From Aureimonas sp. OT7 (GTDB lineage: Bacteria; Pseudomonadota; Alphaproteobacteria; Rhizobiales; Rhizobiaceae): a stretch of 64,000 bases of DNA. Below are positions 43,734-52,306 of the stretch, one piece after another (position 1 is the first letter of the stretch; each line of letters begins with the position of its first letter). The stretch covers positions 2,951,501-3,015,500 of the forward strand of contig NZ_CP062167.1 in NCBI RefSeq assembly GCF_014844055.1, given 5' to 3'. The notes under the pieces are model-generated. The model was not told the DNA's origin. It was given only the letters and a program-made list of their open reading frames with translations, and made no database searches. Made by a program: the position numbers and the translations under genes.

Positions 43734-44888
43734 TTGAACACGGATACGACCCCCATCCGCCTCGGCATGGTCGGCGGCGGCAGCGGCGCCTTCATCGGTG
43801 GCGTCCACCGCATGGCAGCCAGGCTCGACGGCCATTATACGCTGGTTGCCGGTGCGTTGTCGTCCACACCGGGGAAAGCGCGGGAAAGCGGCCTGGCGCT
43901 CGGACTTGCGCCCGACCGAACCTATGACGACTTCCGAAAAATGGCGCAGAGGGAAGCCCGGTTGAAGGACGGTATCGAGGCCGTCGCCATCGTGACGCCC
44001 AACCACATGCACCTGCCGGCCGCAACGGAATTTCTGAAGCGCGGCATCCACGTGATCTGCGACAAGCCGCTGACGGGAACGCTTGCCGAGGCGCGGCGCA
44101 TGCGCGCCGCCGTGGAGCGCACAAACGCCGTGTTCGTGCTGACGCACAATTACTCGGCCTACCCGCTGATCCGTCAGGCGCGCCAGATGATCGCCGAGGG
44201 TGCCTTGGGCCGACTGCGCGTGGTGCAGGTGGAGTATGCCCAGAACTGGCTGACCGACAGCGTCGAGAGGACCGGGTCCAAGCAGGCCGAATGGCGCACC
44301 GACCCCGAGCGGGCCGGCCTGGGAGGGGCGCTCGGCGACATCGGCACGCATGCCTTTCACCTGGCGTCCTATGTTTCGGGGCTTACCATCGAGCGACTGG
44401 CGGCCGACCTCCATTCGTTCGGTGACGGCCGCGCGCTGGACGACAATGCCCATGTCCTCCTGCGGTACGAAGGCGGGGCGCGCGGCATGCTCTGGTGCAG
44501 CCAGGTGGCTCCGGGGCACGAGAATGGCTTGCGCCTGCGCCTCTTCGGCGACAAGGGCGGGCTCGACTGGCAGCAGGAGCAGCCGAACGTGCTGCGCCAT
44601 ACAAGGCATGGAGAGGCGACGCGCCTGATCACCCGCAACGGCGCGGGGTCCGATGCCGCGTCCGCTGCGGCGTCGCGGGTGCCGGCCGGGCACCCGGAGG
44701 GCTATATCGAGGCGTTCGCCAATATCTACTCGGACGCCGCGGCGCTGATCCGTGCAGCCCAGGGCAAGGGCGAAAAGCCGGCTGCGGCGCTGCCCGGCAT
44801 CGAGGACGGCGTCGAAGGGGTCGCCTTCGTGGACGCCTGCGTGCGTTCCGCCCGGTCGAACGGCGCCTTCGTCGCGCTGCGCCGCTAA
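43734..44888 (+). CDS. Gfo/Idh/MocA-family oxidoreductase
   Basis: 384 aa starting at a TTG (43734) with GGGAGG 5 nt upstream, 2 nt after the isomerase stop. The Rossmann domain begins IRLGMVGGGSGAFIGGVHRMA; VTPNHMHLPAA and the catalytic-Lys motif CDKPLTGTLAEA follow, and GDIGTHAFHLASYVSG supplies the Asp-His pair of the substrate domain. Typical NAD(P)-dependent sugar or inositol dehydrogenase. Its stop (TAA 44886-44888) overlaps the stop of the convergent ATPase gene. Confidence 0.9.
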   Translation: MNTDTTPIRLGMVGGGSGAFIGGVHRMAARLDGHYTLVAGALSSTPGKARESGLALGLAPDRTYDDFRKMAQREARLKDGIEAVAIVTPNHMHLPAATEFLKRGIHVICDKPLTGTLAEARRMRAAVERTNAVFVLTHNYSAYPLIRQARQMIAEGALGRLRVVQVEYAQNWLTDSVERTGSKQAEWRTDPERAGLGGALGDIGTHAFHLASYVSGLTIERLAADLHSFGDGRALDDNAHVLLRYEGGARGMLWCSQVAPGHENGLRLRLFGDKGGLDWQQEQPNVLRHTRHGEATRLITRNGAGSDAASAAASRVPAGHPEGYIEAFANIYSDAAALIRAAQGKGEKPAAALPGIEDGVEGVAFVDACVRSARSNGAFVALRR

Positions 44889-45928
44889 TTCAGCCCTAGC
44901 CGCCCACCCCCCTCGGCATCGAAAAGATGAATGTCGCTGGGCGCGATGCGGATACCCACGCGATCGCCGGGCTGAAGTTCGACACGCTGCTGCGTCACTA
45001 CCGTCCAGGATTGCTCCTTCGCCACCAGTCCGAGATGCGTCTCCGCCCCGGTGGGCTCCACGGAGACGACCTCCAGCGCATCGTCCCCATGCACCAGGGC
45101 CACCCTGTCCGGCCGCACGCCAAGAACCATGACCCCTTCCCCGGCGGGTACATCCACCGTGACGCCACCACCCGAAAAGACCCCGCCCCGTGCCTGTCCA
45201 AGAATGAAATTCATCGTTGGCGATCCGATGAAGCCCGCCACGAACAGGTTGGCCGGATTATCGTACAGCTCCAGCGGCGCGCCGACCTGCTCGATCCGCC
45301 CGTCGCGCATGACGACGATCCTGTCCGCCATCGTCATCGCCTCGACCTGGTCATGCGTCACATAGACCGTCGTGATGCCCAGGCGCCGATGCAGCGACTT
45401 GATTTCCGCGCGCATCGCGACACGCAGTTTGGCGTCAAGGTTCGACAGCGGCTCGTCGAAAAGGAACACGTCCGGCTCGCGGACGATGGCCCGCCCCATC
45501 GCCACGCGCTGGCGCTGCCCTCCGGACAATTGGGACGGGTATCGTTGGAGCAGGCTGTCGAGGCCGAGGATCGAGGCGGCATTCTCGACCTTGCGCTTGC
45601 GGGTCGCCTTGTCGTCTCCGGAGAGCATCAGGCCGAAGGCGAGGTTCTCTGCCACGGTCATATGCGGATACAGCGCATAGTTCTGGAAGACCATGGCGAT
45701 GTTGCGCTCTTTCGGCGACAGGTCGTTAACGACCTCGCCGGCAATGAGCACCGCGCCGGCCGATATGTCCTCCAGGCCGGCAACCATTCGAAGGAGGGTC
45801 GACTTCCCGCAGCCGGACGGTCCAACCAGGGCTACGAACTCGCCATCGGCGATATCGACCGATATGCCGTGGACGACGGCGTGGCTGCCGTAGAGTTTCA
45901 CGACATCCTGTAGTGAAAGACCGGCCAT
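44885..45928 (-). CDS. Sugar ABC transporter ATP-binding protein (UgpC/MalK type)
   Basis: 347 aa. ATPase domain: Walker A GPSGCGKST, Q-loop FQNYALYPHMT, signature LSGGQRQRVAMGRAIV, Walker B VFLFDEPLSNLDA and switch YVTHDQVEAMTMADRI; a C-terminal regulatory OB-fold domain (about 240-347) is typical of CUT1 transporters. It energises import with the binding protein and two permeases upstream. The start overlaps the GH172 stop by one base. Placement of the ATPase last, after the hydrolase gene, is common in this kind of operon. Confidence 0.93.
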   Translation of the reverse strand: MAGLSLQDVVKLYGSHAVVHGISVDIADGEFVALVGPSGCGKSTLLRMVAGLEDISAGAVLIAGEVVNDLSPKERNIAMVFQNYALYPHMTVAENLAFGLMLSGDDKATRKRKVENAASILGLDSLLQRYPSQLSGGQRQRVAMGRAIVREPDVFLFDEPLSNLDAKLRVAMRAEIKSLHRRLGITTVYVTHDQVEAMTMADRIVVMRDGRIEQVGAPLELYDNPANLFVAGFIGSPTMNFILGQARGGVFSGGGVTVDVPAGEGVMVLGVRPDRVALVHGDDALEVVSVEPTGAETHLGLVAKEQSWTVVTQQRVELQPGDRVGIRIAPSDIHLFDAEGGGRLGLN

Positions 45929-47130
45929 CAGCCTGTAACCTCCGCCTTCTTCAACGCGGCGTCCCATTGTGCGTAGGGACGACGGAAGGTGGGTAGCCGC
46001 TGACCGACCGGAGGAAACGCCTCGAACGGCTTGTGAGGCTCTGCCTGGTACCAAAAAGCGACGGAAGACAGATCGTCGGACCGGCGGTTGGCGTGGCCAT
46101 GCTCTATCGTGGCTCGAAGGGATCGTTGGAAGATGACCGGATCCTCGATATGCCAGCGGTACAGGGTGACGGGCTCGGTCCAGTTCGGGCCCCCGGCGGA
46201 TATGATGCCGTGATAGGGCGCCGCGTACTCCTGCGTGGGGCACCATGCGGTATTGAAGTAATCCTCCGTGCCTGTGCCGTGAAGCGTCGGCGGCCAGGCG
46301 TCGTTGGCGCCCCATGCCGACTCGGGCCTTGGCGATATCCGCGCGCCGGCCGTGCCGAGGCGCGGGTCCAGTCCACGCGGCGTGTCTTCCACGTCGAGCC
46401 CCGGTTCCCCGTCGATGAAGAACATGTCGTCCCCCTCACCATACCAGTCCCAGACCTCCGACCGCCGGCGGGAGTAGACCGAAAAGAGAACTCCGACGAA
46501 ATGCCCATGGCCCTCGGCATCGAGGAAGGTGTAGTTGCCACTCCCGTCGCGGTTCTCGCCCGCAAACAGGACCTGCTCGTTCACCAGGCCCGTCTCGTCT
46601 ATGCCAGCGGGCCGGGCCTGCCGGTACTGGGCATGGAAGCGGGCCATGTCCGGGCCGATCGTGTCGTGCAGCTCGAGGTCGATATAGTAGTAGAACAGGG
46701 CGACGTGCTCGGCCTCGTTCGTGATCTCGAACCGCATGCCGCTGCCGAAGGGCATCGGGAAATAGCAATTGAATGCCTTGCCGTCCTCCGGGCTGGCCTG
46801 CATGGGCAGGCTTGCATAGTTCTTCGTACGCGCGTGCCCCATACCGAAGAAGTCGCCGATGGGCACCTCGATCGACGGTTCGCCCTCGCCATCCCACCAC
46901 GCGCGCAGCACGATCTTGCGCAGGTAGCTTTCGCTCTCGCATGCGATGGTGACCCAGATATGGGTGATGATGCCCGCGCCTGCGTAGTCGGCGATGACCT
47001 GGGTCTCGCCGGGCCGGACGTGAAGCCGGTCGTCGTTGCCACCGGTACGGTCATAACTTGAGAAACGGCGGGTCCTGGCGTGGCGCAGCTTTGCCAGGCC
47101 CCTTAGGGGCGATAAGCCTGTCTCGGTCAT
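45928..47130 (-). CDS. Glycoside hydrolase family 172 (DUF2961) protein
   Basis: 400 aa, AGGAG before the ATG. It matches DUF2961, now CAZy family GH172: ADYAGAGIITHIWVTI near the N-terminus, GDFFGMGH, SLPMQASPEDGKAFNCYFPMPFGSGMRF (split by charged loops), EGHGHFVGVLF and the late GTGTEDYFNTAWCP with conserved acidic residues. Characterised members act on alpha-D-fructofuranosides (including difructose dianhydride I) or alpha-D-arabinofuranosides. No signal peptide is seen, so it cleaves imported oligosaccharides in the cytoplasm. It lies within a sugar transporter operon near an epimerase and a dehydrogenase. Confidence 0.85.
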   Translation of the reverse strand: MTETGLSPLRGLAKLRHARTRRFSSYDRTGGNDDRLHVRPGETQVIADYAGAGIITHIWVTIACESESYLRKIVLRAWWDGEGEPSIEVPIGDFFGMGHARTKNYASLPMQASPEDGKAFNCYFPMPFGSGMRFEITNEAEHVALFYYYIDLELHDTIGPDMARFHAQYRQARPAGIDETGLVNEQVLFAGENRDGSGNYTFLDAEGHGHFVGVLFSVYSRRRSEVWDWYGEGDDMFFIDGEPGLDVEDTPRGLDPRLGTAGARISPRPESAWGANDAWPPTLHGTGTEDYFNTAWCPTQEYAAPYHGIISAGGPNWTEPVTLYRWHIEDPVIFQRSLRATIEHGHANRRSDDLSSVAFWYQAEPHKPFEAFPPVGQRLPTFRRPYAQWDAALKKAEVTG

Positions 47131-47155
47131 CAGGGTCTCCTGAAAGGCATGGTCG

Positions 47156-48022
47156 TTACTTGAGACCGCTCGTCTTCATCGAATCCATGATCTGCCGCTG
47201 GAAGATCAGGAAGAGCACCAGCGTCGGGATGGCGACGATGGTCGAGCCGGCCATGATGTAGGTCCATGAAGCCGTGTACTGGCTCATGAAGTTGGCGATT
47301 CCCACCTGGACGACCCACAGGTCCGGGTCCGAAGCCACCGTCAGCGGCCACAGGAAGGAATTCCAGTTCGCCAGGAAGAAGAGGATGGCCAGCGCCGACA
47401 GGATCGGCTTCGAGAGCGGCAGGATGAGCGAACGATAAATCCGCCAGTACCCGGCGCCGTCGACCAGCGCCGCTTCCTCGATCTCGCGGGGGATCGACAG
47501 GTAGTACTGCCGCAACAGGAAGATGCCGAAGGCATTGAAGATCGCCGGGACGATCAGGCCGGCATAGCTGTTGAGCATTCCCATGGCTCGCACGATCACG
47601 AAGAGCGGCACGATGATGACCGGAAGCGACACGAGCAACGTCGAGAAGATGCCGAGGAAGATGGCCTCGCGACCAGGAAAGCGAAGGCGCGCCAGGGCGT
47701 AGCCTGCCATCGAGTGAAAGACCAGTGCGGCCACGGTAACGGTGATCGACACGATCAAGCTGTTGGCCATGTACAACCAGAAGGGAACTTCGGTCAGGAC
47801 ATAGACGAAGTTGGCGACGGTCGGCATATGCGGCAACAGGTTGGACGAGAATGCCTCCGCATCCGACTTGAAGGCGATGGACAGCATCCAGAACAAGGGA
47901 AAGAGCGTCAGCACCGCCAGCATTGCGGCGACGGCTGTCCAGGCCATGCGAACCAGTGTGACCTGGGATGCCGATACCAAGCGGGGCCGACGCGCGGTCG
48001 GCATATCAAATGGATCAGCCAT
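47156..48022 (-). CDS. Sugar ABC transporter permease (MalG type)
   Basis: 288 aa with six hydrophobic segments and the CUT1 EAA loop EIEEAALVDGAGYWRIYRSLILPLSKP. It overlaps the upstream permease gene by 8 nt and is followed after 25 bp by the GH172 gene. Pairs with the MalF-type permease to form the channel. Confidence 0.92.
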   Translation of the reverse strand: MADPFDMPTARRPRLVSASQVTLVRMAWTAVAAMLAVLTLFPLFWMLSIAFKSDAEAFSSNLLPHMPTVANFVYVLTEVPFWLYMANSLIVSITVTVAALVFHSMAGYALARLRFPGREAIFLGIFSTLLVSLPVIIVPLFVIVRAMGMLNSYAGLIVPAIFNAFGIFLLRQYYLSIPREIEEAALVDGAGYWRIYRSLILPLSKPILSALAILFFLANWNSFLWPLTVASDPDLWVVQVGIANFMSQYTASWTYIMAGSTIVAIPTLVLFLIFQRQIMDSMKTSGLK

Positions 48023-48962
48023 AGTTGAAGCGCCCCCCGCGCGTCATGACGAAGAACAGGCAGGTCAATCCCATCAGGCCAAGCACCAGGGTCGACGCCA
48101 TGGCGGCTGCATAGCCGAAGGCGCCGAAGCCGAAAGCCTGCTGGTAGATGTAGATGACAAGGACGGAGGTTGCGTTGGCGGGGCCTCCATGAGTCATTAC
48201 CCAGATAACGTCGAAGGTCTGCGTGCCAGCGGTTGCCAGAACGACCGATATGAGGACGACGAAGAAGCTGGTCGGGCGAAGCAGCGGCAGCGTCACGTAC
48301 CAGAACCGTGTCAGCGGCCCTGCCCCATCCACCTTTGCGGCGTCGTAGTATTCCTTGGGGATGTCCTGCAGGCCACCGAGGAAGATGAGCATGTAGTAGC
48401 CCATCATGAACCAGACAGTCACGGCGACCACCGTGTAGAGCGCGAAACGCGGATCGCCCAAAAGGGAAATACCGGCTACGCCGAACCATGCAGCCATGCG
48501 CGTCGCGATTCCGATCTTGTCGACGACCATGAACTGCCAGACGAGCGCCACGACCACCAGGCTCACCATATGTGGGGCGAAAAACATCGCGCGCAGCACG
48601 GCGTTGATCTTTGTGGTCTTCTGCACCAAGAGCGCCAGTCCGAGGCCGCTGGCGTAAAGCAGCGGCACCAGCAGAACGGCATAGAGCAGCGTCAGCCGAA
48701 CCGCGTTCCAGAACAGCGGGTCGAGCCACATGCGCCGATAATTGGCCAGCCCGACGAAGGCATATGCCCCGAACCCGTCAACGTCGAAGAACCCCAGCAC
48801 AAGCGCAAGGCCCATCGGTATGCCGAGAAAGAGTAGCAACCCCACGGCATCGGGCATGACGAACAGGTATCCAGCGATCCATTCGCGGTGCCTGGCGGAA
48901 AGCCGGGCGCGCGGCGCCCGGCGGGCCTTCGCCACGCCGCCGCCTGATGATACGTTGCTCAT
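48015..48962 (-). CDS. Sugar ABC transporter permease (MalF/UgpA type)
   Basis: 315 aa. After a basic cytoplasmic N-terminus it has six hydrophobic segments and the EAA loop DIPKEYYDAAKVDGAGPLTRFWYVTLPLL. CUT1-family permease, between the binding-protein gene (9 bp upstream) and the MalG-type permease (8-nt overlap). Confidence 0.92.
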   Translation of the reverse strand: MSNVSSGGGVAKARRAPRARLSARHREWIAGYLFVMPDAVGLLLFLGIPMGLALVLGFFDVDGFGAYAFVGLANYRRMWLDPLFWNAVRLTLLYAVLLVPLLYASGLGLALLVQKTTKINAVLRAMFFAPHMVSLVVVALVWQFMVVDKIGIATRMAAWFGVAGISLLGDPRFALYTVVAVTVWFMMGYYMLIFLGGLQDIPKEYYDAAKVDGAGPLTRFWYVTLPLLRPTSFFVVLISVVLATAGTQTFDVIWVMTHGGPANATSVLVIYIYQQAFGFGAFGYAAAMASTLVLGLMGLTCLFFVMTRGGRFNYG

Positions 48963-48971
48963 GGCAGATCC

Positions 48972-50327
48972 TCAAACGATCGGCGCGCCTGAATAGGATG
49001 CCAGGAAGGCGTCCAGTTGCGCCGAGGCATTGGCGGCTACGGTCGCCGGGTCAGCCCCCGCCAGCTGCGCCTGCTGGATCGCGTCGGAAATGATCTTGTA
49101 GGCTTGCGGCGGCACGCGCGGCTCTGCCCTCGTACCGGGGTAGATCTCACGCGAGAAGGTTCCAAAGATGCCGTCCTCGAATGTGGCCCGCCCGGCTTCC
49201 AGTGCCGTGTTGCGCGGCGGCATGTCGGATTTGCCCTTGGTGCACCACTGCACGACGCGGTCGATGGACCCGCCATCCATCGACGCGAGCGCCCAGGCGC
49301 AGAACTCGGCGGCGACCTCCGGGTTCTTGCCGCGCGCATTGGCGGCGAATGCCCATCCGCCCCCGACCGTCACGTAACTACCATTGGCGGGGGTCGGCAA
49401 CCGGAAGACTCCGAAGCGAAAGTCCGGCGCCTTCGCCCTGAGCTGCGATATGCCCCAGATGCCGACATTCTGGATCGCGCAATAGCCTGAAGCCAGGTTG
49501 GCTATGGTGTCGTTCGCGCCGTTGCCGAGTGCCTGTCGGGGTGAGGCGCCACTGGCGACGGCGTCCTGCCACAGCTTTAACGCCTGCACGGTCGCAGGGG
49601 AATCAAACGTGCTTTTTCCATCGCGCTGGATATCGCCGCCGCCCTGCCAGAGAAAAGGATACCATGTGAAGTTCTGGTAGTAGCCCGGCTGCGTCTGGAA
49701 CAGCAGCCCGTAGCGGTCGGCGGTCGTCAGCCGTTTGCCGATGTCGAGCAGTTCGTACCATGTTTTCGGCACGTCGGCCTCGTTCAGGCCTGCCTCCTCG
49801 AAGGCCTGTACGCTGTAGTACATGGCCATGGGCTCGACCTCCATCGGGACGGCATAGACCTTGCCATCGACCATTCGCGAGGCGACCACATTGTCCGGGA
49901 AGTCGGCCAGGGCATCCGGCGCGATCGCCGGCGACAGATCCTGCAGGATGCCGCCATTGTAGTATCGCAGGAACTCCCCCGGCGAGAGGAGGAAAAGGTC
50001 CGGCCCGTCGCCGGACGCGAAGGACGTCGTCAGCCTTGTGCCGTTGATGTAGTCCTTGTTCGGAACGTACTCGAGCTCGATCTTCTGGTCGTGGCTGTCG
50101 TTCCAGTCGGCGATGGTGCGCTCGAACCATTCCACCTGCGATGGCACCGGACCGCCCGCGGCGTAGAATTGCCAGAACGTCAGCGGGGCGCCCGAGGCGC
50201 GCGCCACCCTGTTGACGAACGGAAACCCCGATATCGTGGCACTCGCCAGCGCAGCACCACCGGCCGCAAGCACCGTGCGGCGCGATACGCCGCGCCTTAT
50301 CGTCGAACCGACCTTGTGATCCCGCAT
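48972..50327 (-). CDS. Sugar ABC transporter substrate-binding protein (SBP_bac_1), Tat-exported
   Basis: 451 aa with a twin-arginine signal (RRGVSRRTVLAAGG, cleavage about residue 40) rather than a Sec signal. The family-1 binding fold is marked by PLTFWQFYAAGGPVPSQVEWF, FASGDGPDLFLLSPGEFLRY, VDGKVYAVPMEVEPMAMYYS and a C-terminal FEDGIFGTFSREIYPGTR. GGGAGGAAA precedes the ATG. First gene of the CUT1/GH172 operon, downstream of the LacI gene. Its substrate is likely the oligosaccharide cleaved by the GH172 enzyme. Confidence 0.92.
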   Translation of the reverse strand: MRDHKVGSTIRRGVSRRTVLAAGGAALASATISGFPFVNRVARASGAPLTFWQFYAAGGPVPSQVEWFERTIADWNDSHDQKIELEYVPNKDYINGTRLTTSFASGDGPDLFLLSPGEFLRYYNGGILQDLSPAIAPDALADFPDNVVASRMVDGKVYAVPMEVEPMAMYYSVQAFEEAGLNEADVPKTWYELLDIGKRLTTADRYGLLFQTQPGYYQNFTWYPFLWQGGGDIQRDGKSTFDSPATVQALKLWQDAVASGASPRQALGNGANDTIANLASGYCAIQNVGIWGISQLRAKAPDFRFGVFRLPTPANGSYVTVGGGWAFAANARGKNPEVAAEFCAWALASMDGGSIDRVVQWCTKGKSDMPPRNTALEAGRATFEDGIFGTFSREIYPGTRAEPRVPPQAYKIISDAIQQAQLAGADPATVAANASAQLDAFLASYSGAPIV

Positions 50328-50390
50328 CGTTTCCTCCCGATGTTTGTCTGGTTATCCGTCTCGGCGGCTCCCTCCGCGCGAAACGCAGTC

Positions 50391-51392
50391 TTAGGCACTA
50401 TCGAAAACCTTGAGCGTACAGGCGAGCGCCTCGCGTCGCGGCGGCCCATCGAAACCGGCCATCCTGTCCAGCAGCATCGCCGAGGCCCGCTCAGCTATGA
50501 GGCTCGGGGACACGCCCACCCGCGTCAGGCGCGGCCGGGCATAATCCAGTTGCGGCTGATCGCCGAAGATCGCGAAGGAGATGTCGCGTGGAATTGCGAT
50601 GCCGCGGTCATGGAGGGCCGCCGACGCACCCATGGCCATCAGGTGATTGGCCACGAATATCGCAGTCGGCATCGCATCCGAATGGTTTGCAAGCAACCAG
50701 TCGATCGCATCGGCCCCGGACGGCGCCAGATACGTGCCTTCGTACCGCAGTATGGAACGGCAGTCGGCCCCTCCGGCGCGAAGGCCGCTTTCGAAACCTT
50801 CGGCCCGCGCCATCGCTTCGGCGAATTCCGCGGGCCCGGTGATATGCGCCACACGCCGGTGCCCGGCGCGCGCCAGATACAATCCCATCTGATGGCCGCC
50901 GTCGCGGTCGTCGATCGCGACACTGTCCACCGCGTTGTTCGGCAGGTCGCCGACGAACACGGTCGGCATGTCGAGATCGAACAAGGCGTCATGCATGCCG
51001 TGCAACGAAAAATCCCCGATGATCAGCCCATCGACACGGCGGTTGCGAAGCTGCCGCAGGTAGTCGCGCACATGTTCCTGCGAATGCCCCCCCGGCACGT
51101 CGGCGTTGAAGATTAGAAGGTCCAGGCCGGCCGCCTCGAACTCGATCTGCGCCGTGCGCACGAGTTCCGGATAGAAGGGGTTCCGTATATCGGGGATGAA
51201 CATGGCGACAAGGTTCGTTCGACCGGTACGAAGGCTTTGCGCCTGCGGATTGGGTACGTAGCCCAACTGCGCTATGGCTGCCTCTACCCGCTCGCGCAGG
51301 GGTAGCGACACCCGATCGGCATGGTTGATCACGTGCGAGACCGTGGTCCGTGATACACCCGCCAGCTCTGCAACCTTCGATATCGTCGTCAT
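50391..51392 (-). CDS. LacI-family transcriptional regulator
   Basis: 333 aa. DNA-binding helices at about 1-25 (TTISKVAELAGVSRTTVSHV), the hinge helix, then a periplasmic-binding-fold core (PDIRNPFYPELVRTAQIEFE). It diverges from the SDR gene, and the intergenic region holds overlapping perfect palindromes, its likely operators. It precedes the binding-protein gene on the same strand by 63 bp and probably controls the CUT1/GH172 operon and the SDR gene. Confidence 0.9.
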   Translation of the reverse strand: MTTISKVAELAGVSRTTVSHVINHADRVSLPLRERVEAAIAQLGYVPNPQAQSLRTGRTNLVAMFIPDIRNPFYPELVRTAQIEFEAAGLDLLIFNADVPGGHSQEHVRDYLRQLRNRRVDGLIIGDFSLHGMHDALFDLDMPTVFVGDLPNNAVDSVAIDDRDGGHQMGLYLARAGHRRVAHITGPAEFAEAMARAEGFESGLRAGGADCRSILRYEGTYLAPSGADAIDWLLANHSDAMPTAIFVANHLMAMGASAALHDRGIAIPRDISFAIFGDQPQLDYARPRLTRVGVSPSLIAERASAMLLDRMAGFDGPPRREALACTLKVFDSA

Positions 51393-51414
51393 AACCCACT
51401 ATGACGTGTAAAAA

Positions 51415-51439
51415 ATCGATTTGCAAATCGATTTGCAAA
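51415..51439. promoter_or_regulatory. Overlapping perfect palindromes, probable LacI operator
   Basis: Two perfect palindromes overlap: ATCGATTTGCAAATCGAT (51415-51432) and TTTGCAAATCGATTTGCAAA (51420-51439). They share TTTGCAAATCGAT and amount to alternating ATCGAT and TTTGCAAA units. They lie 23 nt upstream of the LacI start codon and 122 nt before the SDR start. LacI-family dimers commonly bind such central-CG or GC palindromes. Confidence 0.7.
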
Positions 51440-51561
51440 AATTCTTCTGACGATGTCACCGCCTGGGACGGTACTTCAGCCGAGACCTTGAAGGTGGGCG
51501 AATGACCTATACAGTCAGCGCCGGCGCACTGCGGGTGCAAGGATTTCGGGAGGAAAATGGA

Positions 51562-52293
51562 ATGGCTGAATCTCTGGACGGCAAGATCGCGGTCATAACA
51601 GGGGCGGCATCGGGCATCGGCCTGGCAACGACAGAAGCGCTGCTGGAGCGCGGCGCGCGCGTGGTGATGGTGGACCGCAACGCGGAAAGCCTTCACGAGC
51701 TGGCCGGGCGGCTCGGGGGTGATGCGATCCCGCAGGTGACGGACCTGCTCGATGCGGCGAGCTGCAACGCCATGGTGCCGGAAATTCTCGCCAGGGTGCC
51801 GCAGATCGACATTCTCTACTGCAATGCCGGCACCTATATCGGCGGCGACCTCACCGAGACGACCTCCGATGCGATCGACAGGATGTTGAACCTCAACATC
51901 AATGCGGTGATGAAGAACGTGCACGACGTTGCGCCGCATATGATCGGGCGCAAGACCGGCGATATCGTCGTCACGTCCTCCGTCGCGGGGCACTATCCCA
52001 CCTGGTGGGAGCCGGTCTACGCATCGTCCAAATGGGCCATGACCTGCTTCGTGCAGACGATGCGCAGGCAGATGATTCCGCACGGTATCCGCGTCGGCCA
52101 GGTATCGCCGGGGCCGGTCGTGTCCGCCCTTCTGGCCGACTGGCCGGAGGAAAACCTGCGCAAGGCCAAGGAATCCGGCAGCCTGATCGACCCGTCCGAG
52201 GTGGCCGACGCAGTCGTCTACATGCTGACGCGCAAGCGCACCGTGACCATCCGCGACATCCTCGTGCTGCCGACCAATTTCGACCGGGTATAA
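51562..52293 (+). CDS. Short-chain dehydrogenase/reductase
   Basis: 243 aa from the ATG at 51562 (GGGAGGA about 8 nt upstream); the frame extends 20 codons upstream without support. Classical SDR motifs: cofactor loop TGAASGIG (residues 13-20), CNAG (87-90), catalytic Ser139/140, Tyr153 and Lys157 (YASSK). D38 in VDRN fits NAD preference. Close relatives include polyol dehydrogenases such as ribitol or glucitol types. Divergent from the LacI regulator and convergent with the epimerase gene, so it probably oxidises or reduces a sugar of the same pathway. Confidence 0.87.
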   Translation: MAESLDGKIAVITGAASGIGLATTEALLERGARVVMVDRNAESLHELAGRLGGDAIPQVTDLLDAASCNAMVPEILARVPQIDILYCNAGTYIGGDLTETTSDAIDRMLNLNINAVMKNVHDVAPHMIGRKTGDIVVTSSVAGHYPTWWEPVYASSKWAMTCFVQTMRRQMIPHGIRVGQVSPGPVVSALLADWPEENLRKAKESGSLIDPSEVADAVVYMLTRKRTVTIRDILVLPTNFDRV

Positions 52294-52306
52294 GCGACGC
52301 CGGGTT

